DNA of 64,000 nucleotides from Chromatiales bacterium (GCA_016789845.1 JAEUQA010000045.1:1-64000); one strand, 5' to 3'. Shown: positions 1 through 11,184, numbered from the stretch's first letter. Notes: a model not told the origin generated them from the letters alone. A program made the numbers and translations.

Positions 1-22
1 TGGCTCTGAATGTCTTAGGCGC

Positions 23-86
23 GGAAAAAAGGGGACGGATTTATTGTCCCGGCGCGCCGGGAAAATAAATCCGGCCCCTTTTTTCC
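23..86. repeat. REP-like long palindrome
   Basis: Two 23-base arms (23-45 and 64-86) pair with one mismatch, and the loop contains a second perfect palindrome, CCCGGCGCGCCGGG (48-61). Read on the minus strand, it follows the DUF2909 stop codon and ends in a run of six T, so it could also act as an intrinsic terminator for that gene. The GGGGACGGATTTATT-type arm resembles REP elements mobilised by RAYT tyrosine transposases; that resemblance is from memory, and no transposase is in view. Confidence 0.6.
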
Positions 87-89
87 CTC

Positions 90-299
90 CTACCTCGGGA
101 ACACGCCGTGGGGCTGGATCGCCCCCGTCCACCAGGCAATCAGCAGGATCAGGAAGAGCAGCACGGAGAGGGTGATCCGCACGGTCAGCGCGCGAACCAT
201 GCGGCCGGAGCCCCCCTGGTCCCGATTGAGGAAGAAGAGTCCGGAGAAGAGACTCACGACGATGGCCGCGAGCAGGACGAGCACCAGGATCTTGATCAT
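90..299 (-). CDS. DUF2909 twin-transmembrane small protein
   Basis: A 69-residue inner-membrane protein with two hydrophobic helices (about residues 3-24 and 40-60) separated by a short polar loop. This fits the DUF2909 family, whose members commonly lie between cytochrome c oxidase genes and SURF1. The frame stays open upstream, but that extension is antisense to SURF1; the ATG at 299 begins the recognisable family sequence MIKILVLVLL. It is divergent from SURF1, with 24 bases between the two start codons. Its precise role is unknown. The neighbourhood suggests that cox structural genes lie just outside the left edge. Confidence 0.75.
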   Translation of the reverse strand: MIKILVLVLLAAIVVSLFSGLFFLNRDQGGSGRMVRALTVRITLSVLLFLILLIAWWTGAIQPHGVFPR

Positions 300-323
300 C
301 CGCAAATCATACTGGACGACCGC

Positions 324-1043
324 GTGAACCGTCGCTGGCCCGGTCCCTGGTGGGCCGTGCTGCTGACCGCCGCCGGCGTCGGTATCGGCGTTACCGCCGG
401 ACTCTGGCAGGTCGGCCGGGCCGCCGAGAAGCGCGACCTGGAGGCCCGGTTCGCCGCCGGTGGCTCGGCGGACGTCCTGCAGCGGCTGGTCGGCAACGAG
501 GCGGCGGCGGAGTTTCGCTACCGCACGGTCCGCCTCGCTGGCCGCTACGACCCCGACCACCAGCTGTTGCTCGACAACATCAGCCACGACCGGCAGCCGG
601 GCTACCAGGTCCTGACGCCCTTCGCCACGGCCGGGGGCGTGGTGCTCGTGAATCGTGGCTGGGTGCGCGCAGACGGTGACCGGCGGATCCTCCCGGACAT
701 CCGGGTCGCCAGTGACCCCCGGGAGGTGGTCGGCCGCATCGAGTGGCTGCCCCGGCCGGGCATCGAGCTGGCGGCCGTCGCCCCGGCCCCGGATGCCCCC
801 TGGCCCCGGCGGCTGCTGTTTCCGACCAGCGAGCAGGCCAGCGCCCAGCTCGGCGTTCCGCTGCCGAACTACCAGCTGCTGCTCGACCCGGCGGCCCCCG
901 ACGGCTATGTGCGGGAGTGGCGGCCCGGGGGCATGGGACCGGATCGGCACCTGGCCTACGCCGTACAATGGTTCGGTCTGGCCCTGACGGTGGTCGTGAT
1001 CTACTTCGTGCTCATGCTCAGGAACGGAAAGCAGGCCTCGTGA
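324..1043 (+). CDS. SURF1 family cytochrome oxidase assembly protein
   Basis: A 239-residue inner-membrane protein that helps insert haem a into cytochrome c oxidase subunit I. One transmembrane helix lies near the N-terminus (about residues 8-30, ending GLWQVGRAAEK) and one near the C-terminus (about 210-230), flanking a periplasmic domain, as is usual for SURF1. The GTG at 324 is chosen because the longer open frame is antisense to DUF2909 and because this length fits the family. The gene overlaps the next one by four bases (GTGA), indicating translational coupling in a SURF1-assembly protein-ctaA operon. Confidence 0.85.
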   Translation: MNRRWPGPWWAVLLTAAGVGIGVTAGLWQVGRAAEKRDLEARFAAGGSADVLQRLVGNEAAAEFRYRTVRLAGRYDPDHQLLLDNISHDRQPGYQVLTPFATAGGVVLVNRGWVRADGDRRILPDIRVASDPREVVGRIEWLPRPGIELAAVAPAPDAPWPRRLLFPTSEQASAQLGVPLPNYQLLLDPAAPDGYVREWRPGGMGPDRHLAYAVQWFGLALTVVVIYFVLMLRNGKQAS

Positions 1044-1639
1044 CAGACGCAGCCCCGACCGCGGACAGGACGCGGAACAATCGCCTCATTCCCCTGCTGA
1101 TGGCCCTGCTGTTCTTCGGGCCGCTGGCCCTGGCAATCGTCATGTATTACGTCGGTGGCGACCAGTGGCGGCCGTCCGGCTCCGTGGCCCACGGCATCCT
1201 GCTCTCCCAGCCCCGGACGCTGCCCACCGGGACGATGATCCTGCCCGACGGCGCAACGGCGGACTTCGGCGGAAAATGGTCGCTCCTCTACGTGGGCCGT
1301 GGCGACTGTGACGACGCGTGCAAGGAGGCGTTGTACCGGACCCGCCAGGTCCGCCGGGCACTGGGCAAGGAAGCGTCGCGCGTCCAGCGCATCTTCATCT
1401 CGACGAGCGGCGCCCCGAATGCGGGGTTCGTCGCGGCCGATCATCCCGGCCTGCTCGTACTCCCCGACGGGCTGGCTGCCCGCGATGCCGTGCTCGCCAC
1501 CCTGGGGGAGTTTGCCGAGGGTGACGTCTTCATCGCCGACCCCCTCGGCAATGTCGTGCTGCGCTTCCCGCCCGGCACCGCCATGAAGGACATGCACCAG
1601 GACCTGGCCCTGTTGCTCAAGGCATCGCAGATCGGATGA
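1040..1639 (+). CDS. Probable cytochrome oxidase biogenesis membrane protein
   Basis: A 199-residue protein with one N-terminal membrane helix (about residues 17-38) and a soluble, probably periplasmic domain that resembles the thioredoxin fold of SCO-like proteins. It contains a CDDACKE stretch where SCO proteins carry their CxxxC copper site. Proteins of this kind sit between SURF1 and ctaA in many proteobacteria and are usually annotated as hypothetical or cytochrome oxidase assembly proteins. The GTG start overlaps the SURF1 stop, and the stop overlaps the ctaA ATG (ATGA), so the three genes look co-translated. The biochemical role is inferred from context and the CxxxC motif. Confidence 0.7.
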   Translation: MTDAAPTADRTRNNRLIPLLMALLFFGPLALAIVMYYVGGDQWRPSGSVAHGILLSQPRTLPTGTMILPDGATADFGGKWSLLYVGRGDCDDACKEALYRTRQVRRALGKEASRVQRIFISTSGAPNAGFVAADHPGLLVLPDGLAARDAVLATLGEFAEGDVFIADPLGNVVLRFPPGTAMKDMHQDLALLLKASQIG

Positions 1640-2658
1640 ACCTCGCCGCCTGGTATCGCCGTTGCCTCCAGGCGGGCGCCGTACTCGCCCTGGTCGTCAT
1701 CGTGCTGGGGGCCTACGTGCGCCTGTCGGACGCCGGCCTCGGGTGCCCGGACTGGCCCGGCTGTTACGGCCACCTGGTGCTGCCCGGGGATACGGAAACC
1801 CGCGCGGCCGCCCAGTCCTCCTTTCCCCACCGGGAACTGGAAGCCGGCAAGGCCTGGCGGGAAATGATCCACCGCTACGCCGCCACGACGCTCGGCCTCT
1901 CGATCGTGCTGGCCGCCCTGTTTGCCTGGCTCAACCGGCGCTCGCCCCGCCAGCCCGTGGTCCTGCCCCTGGCGCTGCTGGGGGTGGTGATCTTCCAGGG
2001 CCTGCTGGGCATGTGGACGGTGACACTGCTCCTGAAGCCACTCATCGTCATGGGCCACCTGCTGGGCGGACTCACCACGCTCGGCCTGCTCACCTGGCTC
2101 CTGCTGGAGGAACGGCGCCGCAATGCCGACCGGCAACCCCGCGCGGTGGCCTGGCCCGTGGTCGCCGGCCTGCTGGTGCTGATCGGCCAGATCGCCCTCG
2201 GCGGCTGGACGAGTTCGAACTACGCCGCGCTGGCCTGCCCCGACGTGCCCACCTGCCAGGGGCAGTGGTGGCCGGAGGAAGCCAACTTCGCGGAAGGGTT
2301 CGTGCTCTGGCGGGGCCTGGGCGTCAACTACGAGTTCGGCGTCCTGGACGCACCCTCCCGGGTAGCCATCCACTTCACGCACCGCCTGGGCGCCATGCTG
2401 ACGCTCATCGTGCTCGTGGGTGTCGCCTTGTGGGCGCGACGGCGCGCGCAGGCGGCCAGCCTGCGCGCTGCCACGTCACTGGTCGTCGCCGCCGTGCTGC
2501 TGCAGGTGACGATCGGCATCGGCATCGTCTGGTTCGGGCTGCCGCTGCCCCTGGCCACCGCCCACAACGGCATGGCAGCCCTGCTCCTCCTCTCGATGAT
2601 CAACCTGCTGCACACCACGTCCTTCCGGACAGCGCTCCGGCCGGCACCAGGGCGCTAG
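1636..2658 (+). CDS. ctaA: Haem A synthase (COX15/CtaA)
   Basis: A 340-residue polytopic membrane protein with about eight hydrophobic helices that converts haem O to haem A for aa3-type cytochrome oxidase. Typical CtaA landmarks are present: the first-loop segment GLGCPDWPGCYG, the EMIHRYAA haem-ligand helix, the second cysteine loop around CPDVPTCQG, and later conserved histidines in IHFTHRLGA and TAHNGMAAL. ATG at 1636 overlaps the previous stop codon. The haem O synthase gene (ctaB/cyoE), which usually follows, is absent here; a lipoprotein-like hypothetical gene comes next. Confidence 0.92.
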   Translation: MNLAAWYRRCLQAGAVLALVVIVLGAYVRLSDAGLGCPDWPGCYGHLVLPGDTETRAAAQSSFPHRELEAGKAWREMIHRYAATTLGLSIVLAALFAWLNRRSPRQPVVLPLALLGVVIFQGLLGMWTVTLLLKPLIVMGHLLGGLTTLGLLTWLLLEERRRNADRQPRAVAWPVVAGLLVLIGQIALGGWTSSNYAALACPDVPTCQGQWWPEEANFAEGFVLWRGLGVNYEFGVLDAPSRVAIHFTHRLGAMLTLIVLVGVALWARRRAQAASLRAATSLVVAAVLLQVTIGIGIVWFGLPLPLATAHNGMAALLLLSMINLLHTTSFRTALRPAPGR

Positions 2659-2661
2659 CCC

Positions 2662-3669
2662 TTGTCCCGGAGCTCGCTCGTCGTTGCCGGAACGCTCATC
2701 GCGCTGGGCGTGCTGGCCTGGTTCCTCACCAGCCGGTCCCCCCCGCCAACGGAGCCAGCCACCGTGGCGGTGGGCGAGGCGACTTCACCGGCACCAGAGC
2801 CAGCCCCGGCGCAGGACGCAGAACCAGCGAAACCAGCCGCGAGAACACCAAGTCCGGCGGCCGGCGCACCACCACGCATCGCCACGAGGGAGGAATTCAT
2901 CCAGGCCCTCGACGCCCGCGGCCTGGACGGTGAGAAGCTGCTCGATGCCTACCGGGACTGGCGCGTCGCCCGGGGATACCTGGGCGCCGACCCGCTGACC
3001 GGGGTCACGGCCGAGAGCGCGCCTGCCCAGATGTACGCCGCCATGGACAGGGCCACCCAGAAGTCGCTGGCAGACTCCGGGGACCTGGGCGCCATGCAGG
3101 CCTACGCGGCGGGAAGCCTGCCCGGCGATCCGGTGACGGCCGCGGAGTACTTCGGGCGGGCAGCGGCGATGGGCTCGGCCGCTGCCATGGCGGAGGTGGC
3201 CAACGTCCTTGCCGCCATCGGGGACCAGGACCCGGGTGGACCCGGGAACGACCCGACCTTTCCCGGGCGGCTGCTCGCGCTCCGCGGCGGAGAGCCGAAT
3301 CGCGACCTGGGGCTGGATGCCGTGGCCTGGACACTCGCCGCGATCCGGCTGCATGGGCCGATCGTAGCCACACCGGCGGGCCTGGCACGGACCCAGGCAC
3401 TGGAGCGGAGTCCGGACAAGTCCCTGCTCGCCGCCGCGTGCGGCAGATCGCTGGCGATCCTGGCTGACCTGAGCGCCACCGGCGCCGGACCGGGCAGCGG
3501 CGTGCTGCCGCCGGCCTTCCTCGCGGAGAAGGCGCTCTACGATCGCCTGCCGTGCCGCGACACGCCCGCACCGGTCATGCCGCCGCGCGCCCTCGAGCGC
3601 TGCACCTCGAGCCCCGCGGTGGGCGAGAGCAACCGGGCGGTGGAGCTCTGGGTCTGCGGGGAGAACTAA
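2662..3669 (+). CDS. Hypothetical membrane-anchored protein with Sel1-like segment
   Basis: About 335 residues starting at TTG 2662, three bases after the ctaA stop; no ATG or GTG gives the N-terminal helix. It has one hydrophobic segment (about residues 6-24), then a Pro/Ala/Glu-rich linker (about 28-75), then a soluble periplasmic domain. One stretch around residues 145-185 (DPVTAAEYFGRAAAMG) looks like a Sel1/TPR-type helical repeat. Several cysteines lie near the C-terminus. It follows ctaA closely and may share its transcript. Function is not recognised. Confidence 0.6.
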   Translation: MSRSSLVVAGTLIALGVLAWFLTSRSPPPTEPATVAVGEATSPAPEPAPAQDAEPAKPAARTPSPAAGAPPRIATREEFIQALDARGLDGEKLLDAYRDWRVARGYLGADPLTGVTAESAPAQMYAAMDRATQKSLADSGDLGAMQAYAAGSLPGDPVTAAEYFGRAAAMGSAAAMAEVANVLAAIGDQDPGGPGNDPTFPGRLLALRGGEPNRDLGLDAVAWTLAAIRLHGPIVATPAGLARTQALERSPDKSLLAAACGRSLAILADLSATGAGPGSGVLPPAFLAEKALYDRLPCRDTPAPVMPPRALERCTSSPAVGESNRAVELWVCGEN

Positions 3670-3691
3670 GCTGCTAGACTCGTCGGCCGCC

Positions 3692-5851
3692 ATGGACGTC
3701 ACGCCAATCCTCGACCCGCTGAACGACGCCCAGCGGGAGGCTGTCACCGCGCCCCAGGAACCCATGCTCGTGGTGGCCGGCGCCGGGAGCGGCAAGACCC
3801 GGGTACTCGTGCACCGGATCGCCTGGCTGATCCAGGTGGAGAACGTCTCGCCCCTCGGCATCCTCGCCGTCACCTTCACCAACAAGGCCGCCGCGGAAAT
3901 GCGCGGCCGGGTCCAGGACCTGCTGGACATGCCGGTGAACCACCTCTGGATCGGCACGTTCCACGGCCTGGCCCACCGGCTGCTCCGCCGGCACGCGCAG
4001 GACGCCGGCCTGCCCGAGGGGTTCCAGATCCTGGACGCGGAAGACCAGCAGCGGCTGATCCGTCGCCTGCTGAAGAACCTGGACCTGGACGAGAACACCT
4101 GGGTGCCCCGGGAGGTCCAGTGGTTCATCAATCACCACAAGGACGAGGGCCTGCGGGCCGCGCAGCTGAAGGACGACGGCGACGAGACCCGGCGCCAGCT
4201 GATCCGGCTGTATCGCCTCTACCAGGAGACCTGCGACAAGTCCGGCCTGGTGGACTTCGCCGAGCTGCTGCTCCGGGCCTTCGAGCTGTGGAAGAACAAC
4301 GCCGGGATCCTGGCCCAGTACCGGCGCCGCTTCCGCCACATCCTGGTAGACGAGTTCCAGGACACCAACGCCATCCAGTACGCCTGGCTGCGCCTGCTGG
4401 CGGGCGACACCGGCGTGCCCTTCGTGGTCGGCGACGACGACCAGTCCATCTACCGCTGGCGGGGCGCGCGACAGGAGCACCTGCGGCGCTTCCAGCGGGA
4501 CTTTCCCGGCTCCCGCACGGTCAAGCTCGAGCAGAACTACCGCTCCACGAAGACCATCCTCGGCGCCGCCAACGCCATCATCGGTCACAACACCGGTCGC
4601 CTCGGCAAGGAGCTCTGGACGGCGGGCAGCGAGGGGGCACCCATCCGGCTCTACCGGGCCTACAACGAGCGGGACGAGGCGGAGTTCGTCGTGGGCCGCA
4701 TCCAGGACTGGGTCCGCCAGGGCAACACGCGGAACGAGGTGGCGGTGCTGTACCGGTCCAATGCCCAGTCCCGGGTCTTCGAGGAGGTCTTGCTGCGGGC
4801 GGGCCTGCCCTACCGGGTATACGGCGGCCAGCGGTTCTTCGAACGGGCGGAGATCAAGGACGCGCTCGCCTACCTCCGGCTGATCTCCAACCGGGACGAT
4901 GACCCGTCCTTCGAGCGGGTGGTCAACGTGCCCACCCGGGGCATCGGCGCCCGGTCGGTGGATGCCATCCGGGAGTACGCCAAGGCCAACGCCCTGTCAC
5001 TGTGGCGCGCGGCGCAGGTCGTGTCGGGAGGTGATGCCGGCAGCCGCGGCGGCAAGGCCGTGCAGGTCTTCCTGCACCTGATCGAGACGCTGGCCCGGGA
5101 TACCGCGGGGCTGGCGCTCCACGAGCAGGTGGATCACGTCATCCAGAAGAGCGGCCTGATCGAGCACTACCGCAAGGAGCCCCGGGACCGGGCCGAGGCG
5201 CGGCTCGAGAACCTGGACGAGCTCGTGAGCGCCGCGCGGAGCTTCGACCCGGAAGACGTGGACGAGTCGATGCCGCCGCTGGTGGCCTTTTTATCCCACG
5301 CGGCGCTGGAGGCCGGCGACGCCCAGGGCGAGGCCTGGGACGACTGCGTGCAACTCATGACCCTGCACTCCGCCAAGGGCCTGGAGTTTCCCGTGGTCTT
5401 CATGACCGGGCTGGAGGACGGGCTGTTCCCCCATCGCCGGTCCCTGAACGACCCGGACGGCCTCGAGGAAGAGCGCCGCCTCTGCTACGTGGGCGCCACC
5501 CGGGCCATGAGCGAACTGTACCTGTGCCACGCCGAGCAGCGCCGCCTGCACGGCACGGACAGTTTTGGCCAGGCCTCGCGCTTCATCAGCGAGATCCCGG
5601 CCGAGTTCATCGAGGAAGTGCGGCCCCGGCTGAACGTGTCCCAGCCCGCCTACCGGCGCGGGGGCATCCCGGCCGACGACCAGGCCTTCGGCGGCCTCCG
5701 CCTCGGCCAGCGGGTCAGGCACGGCAAGTTCGGCGAGGGTATCGTGCTGAGCTACGAGGGGGCCGGCGCCCATGCCCGGGTGCAGGTGAACTTCGAGGAT
5801 TCCGGCGCCAAGTGGCTGGTGATGTCCTACGCGAACCTGGAAGTGATGTAG
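3692..5851 (+). CDS. uvrD: DNA helicase II (UvrD/Rep family)
   Basis: A 719-residue superfamily 1 3'-5' helicase acting in nucleotide-excision and mismatch repair. Visible motifs are Walker A AGAGSGKT (residues 29-36), the motif Ia region LAVTFTNKAAAEM, Walker B LVDEFQDTN near residue 220, motif III-type GDDDQSIYRWRGA, motif IV LEQNYRST, motif V MTLHSAKGLEFPVVF and motif VI YVGATRAM. A C-terminal Tudor-like domain (about residues 670-719, beginning LGQRVRHGKFGEG) places it with UvrD rather than Rep. Length matches E. coli UvrD (720). No LexA box was found in the 22-base upstream gap. Confidence 0.93.
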   Translation: MDVTPILDPLNDAQREAVTAPQEPMLVVAGAGSGKTRVLVHRIAWLIQVENVSPLGILAVTFTNKAAAEMRGRVQDLLDMPVNHLWIGTFHGLAHRLLRRHAQDAGLPEGFQILDAEDQQRLIRRLLKNLDLDENTWVPREVQWFINHHKDEGLRAAQLKDDGDETRRQLIRLYRLYQETCDKSGLVDFAELLLRAFELWKNNAGILAQYRRRFRHILVDEFQDTNAIQYAWLRLLAGDTGVPFVVGDDDQSIYRWRGARQEHLRRFQRDFPGSRTVKLEQNYRSTKTILGAANAIIGHNTGRLGKELWTAGSEGAPIRLYRAYNERDEAEFVVGRIQDWVRQGNTRNEVAVLYRSNAQSRVFEEVLLRAGLPYRVYGGQRFFERAEIKDALAYLRLISNRDDDPSFERVVNVPTRGIGARSVDAIREYAKANALSLWRAAQVVSGGDAGSRGGKAVQVFLHLIETLARDTAGLALHEQVDHVIQKSGLIEHYRKEPRDRAEARLENLDELVSAARSFDPEDVDESMPPLVAFLSHAALEAGDAQGEAWDDCVQLMTLHSAKGLEFPVVFMTGLEDGLFPHRRSLNDPDGLEEERRLCYVGATRAMSELYLCHAEQRRLHGTDSFGQASRFISEIPAEFIEEVRPRLNVSQPAYRRGGIPADDQAFGGLRLGQRVRHGKFGEGIVLSYEGAGAHARVQVNFEDSGAKWLVMSYANLEVM

Positions 5852-5855
5852 GCAC

Positions 5856-7217
5856 ATGAAGATTCTCATCCTGGGCGCGGGACAGGTGGGCTCCACGGCC
5901 GCGTACCACCTGGCCCGGGAAGAGTCCAACGAAGTCACCATCATCGACTCGAGCCCGGCGGTGCTCCGGGAACTGCAGGACCGGCTGGACGTGCGTACCG
6001 TGCTGGGGCACGCGGCCTCGCCCGGCGCCCTGGAGCGCGCCGGCGCCGCCGAGGCGGACATGGTGATCGCGCTGACCAACAGCGACGAAGTGAACATGAT
6101 CGCCTGCCAGGTGGCCTACACCCTCTTCGGCACCCAGACCAAGATCGCGCGGGTCCGTTCCGCGGAATACATGAACACTCCGGGCCTGTTTGGCGCCGAC
6201 CGCGTGCCCGTGGACCTATGCATCAGCCCCGAGCAGCTGGTCACCAGGTACATCGAGCAGCTCATCCGCTATCCCGGCGCCTTCCAGGTGCTGGACTTCG
6301 CCGATGGCAAGGTCAGGCTGGTCGGGGTCAGGGCCCACCGGGAAGGGCCGCTGGTGGGGCAGGAGATCCGCACGCTCCGGGACCACATCCCCGAGATCGA
6401 GACCCGCATCGCGGCCATCTACCGGGACGGCCAGGAGATCATCCCGGAGGGCAGCACGCGCCTGCTCGAGAACGACGAGGTGTTCTTCATCGCCGCGCGC
6501 CAGGACATCCGCACCGTGATGCGCGAGATGCGCAAGCTCGAAGACCCCGTGCGGCGGATCTTCATCGCCGGCGGCGGCAACATCGGCTTCCGGGTCGCCC
6601 AGGCGCTGGAGGGCACGAACCAGGTGAAGCTGATCGAGCGCTCCCGGGAGCGTGCCCGCACGATCTCCGAGCGCCTGGCCAAGACGATCGTGCTCTCCGG
6701 CGACGCGGCCGACGAGGAGCTGCTGCTCGAGGAGAACATCGACAGCTCGGACGTGTTCGTGTCCCTGACCAACGCCGAGGAGGTCAACATCCTCTCGGCC
6801 ATGCTCGCGAAGCGGCTGGGCTGCAAGAAGGTGATGGCCCTCATCAACCGGCCCGCCTACGCCGAGCTGGTGGAGGGGCCCCGCATCGACGTGGGCATCT
6901 CCCCGCCCCAGATCACCATCGGCGCCCTGCTGGCCTACGTTCGCCAGTCCGGGATGGTGCGCATCCACACCCTCCGGCGCGGCCGCGCCGAGGCCATCGA
7001 GGCGATCGCCCAGGGCAACCGGGGCGACATGCGGGTGGTCGGGCGCAAGGTGGAGGACGTGCCGCTGCCCAAGGGGGCGCGGATCAACGTCATCGTCCGG
7101 GGCGACGAGGTCCTGCAGGCCCACCACGACACGGTCATCCAGTCCGGGGATCACCTGATCCTGTTCGTGTCGGACCGGCGGCAGATCCAGCTGGTCGAGC
7201 GGCTGTTCCGGCCCTGA
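5856..7217 (+). CDS. trkA: Trk potassium uptake regulatory subunit TrkA
   Basis: A 453-residue cytoplasmic NAD-binding protein that gates the TrkH potassium channel. It has the duplicated RCK layout of TrkA: a first Rossmann fold from residue 1 with GAGQVGS, a TrkA-C domain, a second Rossmann fold near residue 235 with GGGNIGF, and a final TrkA-C domain. Length is close to E. coli TrkA (458). It starts four bases after the uvrD stop and lies 40 bases before trkH, giving a compact trkA-trkH pair. Confidence 0.93.
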   Translation: MKILILGAGQVGSTAAYHLAREESNEVTIIDSSPAVLRELQDRLDVRTVLGHAASPGALERAGAAEADMVIALTNSDEVNMIACQVAYTLFGTQTKIARVRSAEYMNTPGLFGADRVPVDLCISPEQLVTRYIEQLIRYPGAFQVLDFADGKVRLVGVRAHREGPLVGQEIRTLRDHIPEIETRIAAIYRDGQEIIPEGSTRLLENDEVFFIAARQDIRTVMREMRKLEDPVRRIFIAGGGNIGFRVAQALEGTNQVKLIERSRERARTISERLAKTIVLSGDAADEELLLEENIDSSDVFVSLTNAEEVNILSAMLAKRLGCKKVMALINRPAYAELVEGPRIDVGISPPQITIGALLAYVRQSGMVRIHTLRRGRAEAIEAIAQGNRGDMRVVGRKVEDVPLPKGARINVIVRGDEVLQAHHDTVIQSGDHLILFVSDRRQIQLVERLFRP

Positions 7218-8705
7218 AGACGGGCGCGACAACGGGGCACGGGGCGGGACTTCGGGCATGCATCTTCGGGTAGTCCTGCGCATTCTCGGCCAGCTGCTGA
7301 TGCTCTACAGCGTCACCATGCTGCCGCCCGTCGCCGTCTCCGTGTACTACGGGGATGGCCAGGCGCCGGCCTTTGTCGAGGCGTTCGGGATCATCCTGGC
7401 GGTGGGGCTGTTCGCCTGGATTCCGGCGCGGGGCGACCAACGTGAGTTGCGGCTGCGGGATGGCTTCCTGATCGCCGCCGTGTTCTGGCTGGGGCTGGGC
7501 ACCTTCAGTGCGGCACCACTGCTCCTGGCCCCCACGCCCGAGATGTCGGTCGTCGACGCCTTCTTCGAGGCCGTGTCCGGCCTGACGACCACGGGGTCGA
7601 CCGTGCTGCTCGGCCTGGACACCCTGCCGAAGTCGATCCTCTACTACCGGGCCCAGCTGCACTGGCTGGGGGGCATGGGCATCATCGTGCTGGCCGTGGC
7701 CATCCTGCCCATGCTCGGCGTCGGCGGCATGCAGCTCTACCGGTCCGAGACACCGGGCCCGATGAAGGACAGCAAGCTCACCCCGCGCATCACCGAGACG
7801 GCCAAGGCGCTGTGGCTGATCTACCTCGGGCTCACGATCCTGTGCGTGCTGTCCTACTGGTACGCGGGGATGACGCTGTTCGATGCCATATGCCACGGGT
7901 TTTCGACGGTAGCCACGGGCGGCTTCGCCAACTACGACGCGAGTATCGGCTGGTTCAACAGCCCGCTGATCGAGGGCATCGCCATCGCGTTCATGATGCT
8001 GGGCGGGATCAGCTTCACCCTGCACTTCGTGGCCTGGCGCAGCCGCGGCCTGCGCACGTACTGGCGCGACCCGGAATTTCGGGCGTTTGTGCTCATCCTC
8101 ATTGCCGTCACGCTCGTGGGGACAGCCGTTCTGGCCGCATCAGGGCACTACCCGACCGTGGGTGAGTCCGCCCGCCACGCCGCGTTTCACTTCGTGTCGT
8201 TCATGACCACGACCGGCTTCACGGCGACGGGCTTCGACCAGTGGCCCGGTGCCCTGCCGCTCACCCTGATTCTCGTGAGCTTCATCGGGGGCTGCTTTGG
8301 GTCCACCAGCGGCGGCATGAAGGTCGTCCGCTGGCTATTGCTCTACAACCAGGGCATCCGGGAAGTGAAGCGCCTGGTGCATCCGGCGGCCGAGATTCCC
8401 GTCCGCCTGGGCAGGTCGGTCGTTAGCCAGCGGGTGGTGGACTCGGTCTGGGGATTCTGTGTCGTCTACATCTTCCTGTTCGGCGTGATGCTGCTGGTCC
8501 TGGTGGGCAGTGGCCTGGATCAGGTTACGGCCTTCTCGGCCCTGGCTTCTTCCATCAACAACATGGGCCCGGGCCTGGGCCAGGTCGTGGCAACGTTCAC
8601 GGACGTGAACGACATGGCCAAGTGGGTGTGCATCCTGGCCATGATCTTCGGCCGCCTGGAAGTCTTCACCCTGCTGGTGCTCTTCTCGCCCACCTTCTGG
8701 CGCTC

Positions 8706-9683
<978 letters not shown>

Positions 9684-9755
9684 GCCGGGAGTATAGAGTG
9701 CGAGCCCCGATTTCCTTCAGACCCAAACTTCCCCTCAAATTTTCGGAGCCCCGCC

Positions 9756-10235
<480 letters not shown>

Positions 10236-10250
10236 GCGGCGCCCCTGCCG

Positions 10251-10611
10251 GCGGCCGGGGTCCGGGTGGCCGTGGCGGCTTTGCCGCGCCCCCGCCCCGC
10301 CGGCGTGATCTGTGACCGCCACCGGCTGTGGGGCGCGAAAACCCCCGTGGTACCGCGTCAGGTGCACCCGCGGCGTCGGCACCAGCGATGCCAGCCGGGC
10401 CATGAAGTCCAGCGGCTCGAACATCACGTGGGTGGTGCCGTGTGGCTCGCTTCCAGGTCCCGCACCAGCAGGCCCCGGCGCTCCAGGTGCCGGGCGATGC
10501 GGTTGGTGATCTTTTCAAGGAGCGCGTCGAGCTCGGCCGGTGTGGGCGGGGCACGAGCCGGAAGCGCGGCCGGCCCTGCTCAACGGTGTAGGCCCCGTCC
10601 AGGCACAGCAT
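10251..10611 (-). pseudogene. IS91-like transposase remnant (central part)
   Basis: Read on the minus strand, two overlapping frames give pieces of an IS91/ISCR-type Y2 transposase: LDGAYTVEQGRPRFRLV in one frame, then EPLDFMARLASLVPTPRVHL and LTRYHGG in another. At least two frameshifts separate them, and neither the N-terminal catalytic part nor the C-terminus is present. The remnant ends about 15 bases from the ppiB stop codon. Its left 114 bases are nearly identical to 13977-14090, where another transposase fragment carries the missing C-terminal end. Confidence 0.7.
10253..10366 (+). repeat. Direct repeat, copy A (transposase segment)
   Basis: This 114-base segment matches 13977-14090 almost base for base in the same orientation. 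Both code on the minus strand for the junction between the LTRYHG motif and the ITPAGRGRG segment of an IS91-like transposase. Both also carry the same disrupted stretch of G residues that breaks the frame, so the frameshift predates the duplication or both derive from the same decayed copy. Confidence 0.8.
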
Positions 10612-10701
10612 GGCCAGTCTTCTGCGGAAGTGACTTTTGGGGCGCCATTGCTATCTCCATCGGGAACACTTCGTTGGCTTGCTCGCTTCAGCGAGTCGGT
10701 C

Positions 10702-11184
10702 CTACTTTCGCCCGATGACCGCAATCGCTCTCAAGTCGAAATCAGGAACTTCTGGTGGCGTCGAGCCCCACACGTAGTACATGAATACCAGTTCGTGACG
10801 TCGATTTGGATGCTCGATCAGCCATTGGCTGGGAACTTCAAAAGCCAGAAACTGGAGTTTTGCGAGTGCAGCCTCCTCGAATACCCCTTTTGGTTCCGAC
10901 ATCACCACAACGGGCCGACTAGGCCGGCCGTCGTCCGGCAAAGTGAACTGGAGAAGAACGTACCCGCCAATGCCGTTTGCCTGAGCCTCCGCGGGATAGT
11001 CTCCAGGGCGCCTCATCATCGCCTCGGGGGTCGTGAGAAGGATCGGCTCAGCCTTCTTTGGTGCTGCACTTACTTCTGGAGGTCCGGCGTCAATGCACGG
11101 CCGCGGGTCATCATCGCGGCCATGGGCAACAGTTGCGACAGTGCAAATGAAGAGGGTGAAGATGAGAGTCAACTGTGTCCGCAT
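10702..11184 (-). CDS. Exported protein with TonB C-terminal-like domain
   Basis: A 160-residue protein with a Sec signal peptide (about residues 1-22, MRTQLTLIFTLFICTVATVA) and a domain matching the TonB C-terminal pattern: YPAEAQANGIGGYVLLQF, then PVVVMSEPKG, then an AALAKLQFLAF helix. It lacks the N-terminal membrane anchor and proline-rich spacer of true TonB, so it is more likely a small periplasmic protein that borrowed the fold than an energy transducer. ATG 11184 is preferred over the longer frame because a GGGGGG ribosome-binding sequence lies just upstream. It sits alone among mobile-element remnants, which suggests acquisition. Confidence 0.7.
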   Translation of the reverse strand: MRTQLTLIFTLFICTVATVAHGRDDDPRPCIDAGPPEVSAAPKKAEPILLTTPEAMMRRPGDYPAEAQANGIGGYVLLQFTLPDDGRPSRPVVVMSEPKGVFEEAALAKLQFLAFEVPSQWLIEHPNRRHELVFMYYVWGSTPPEVPDFDLRAIAVIGRK

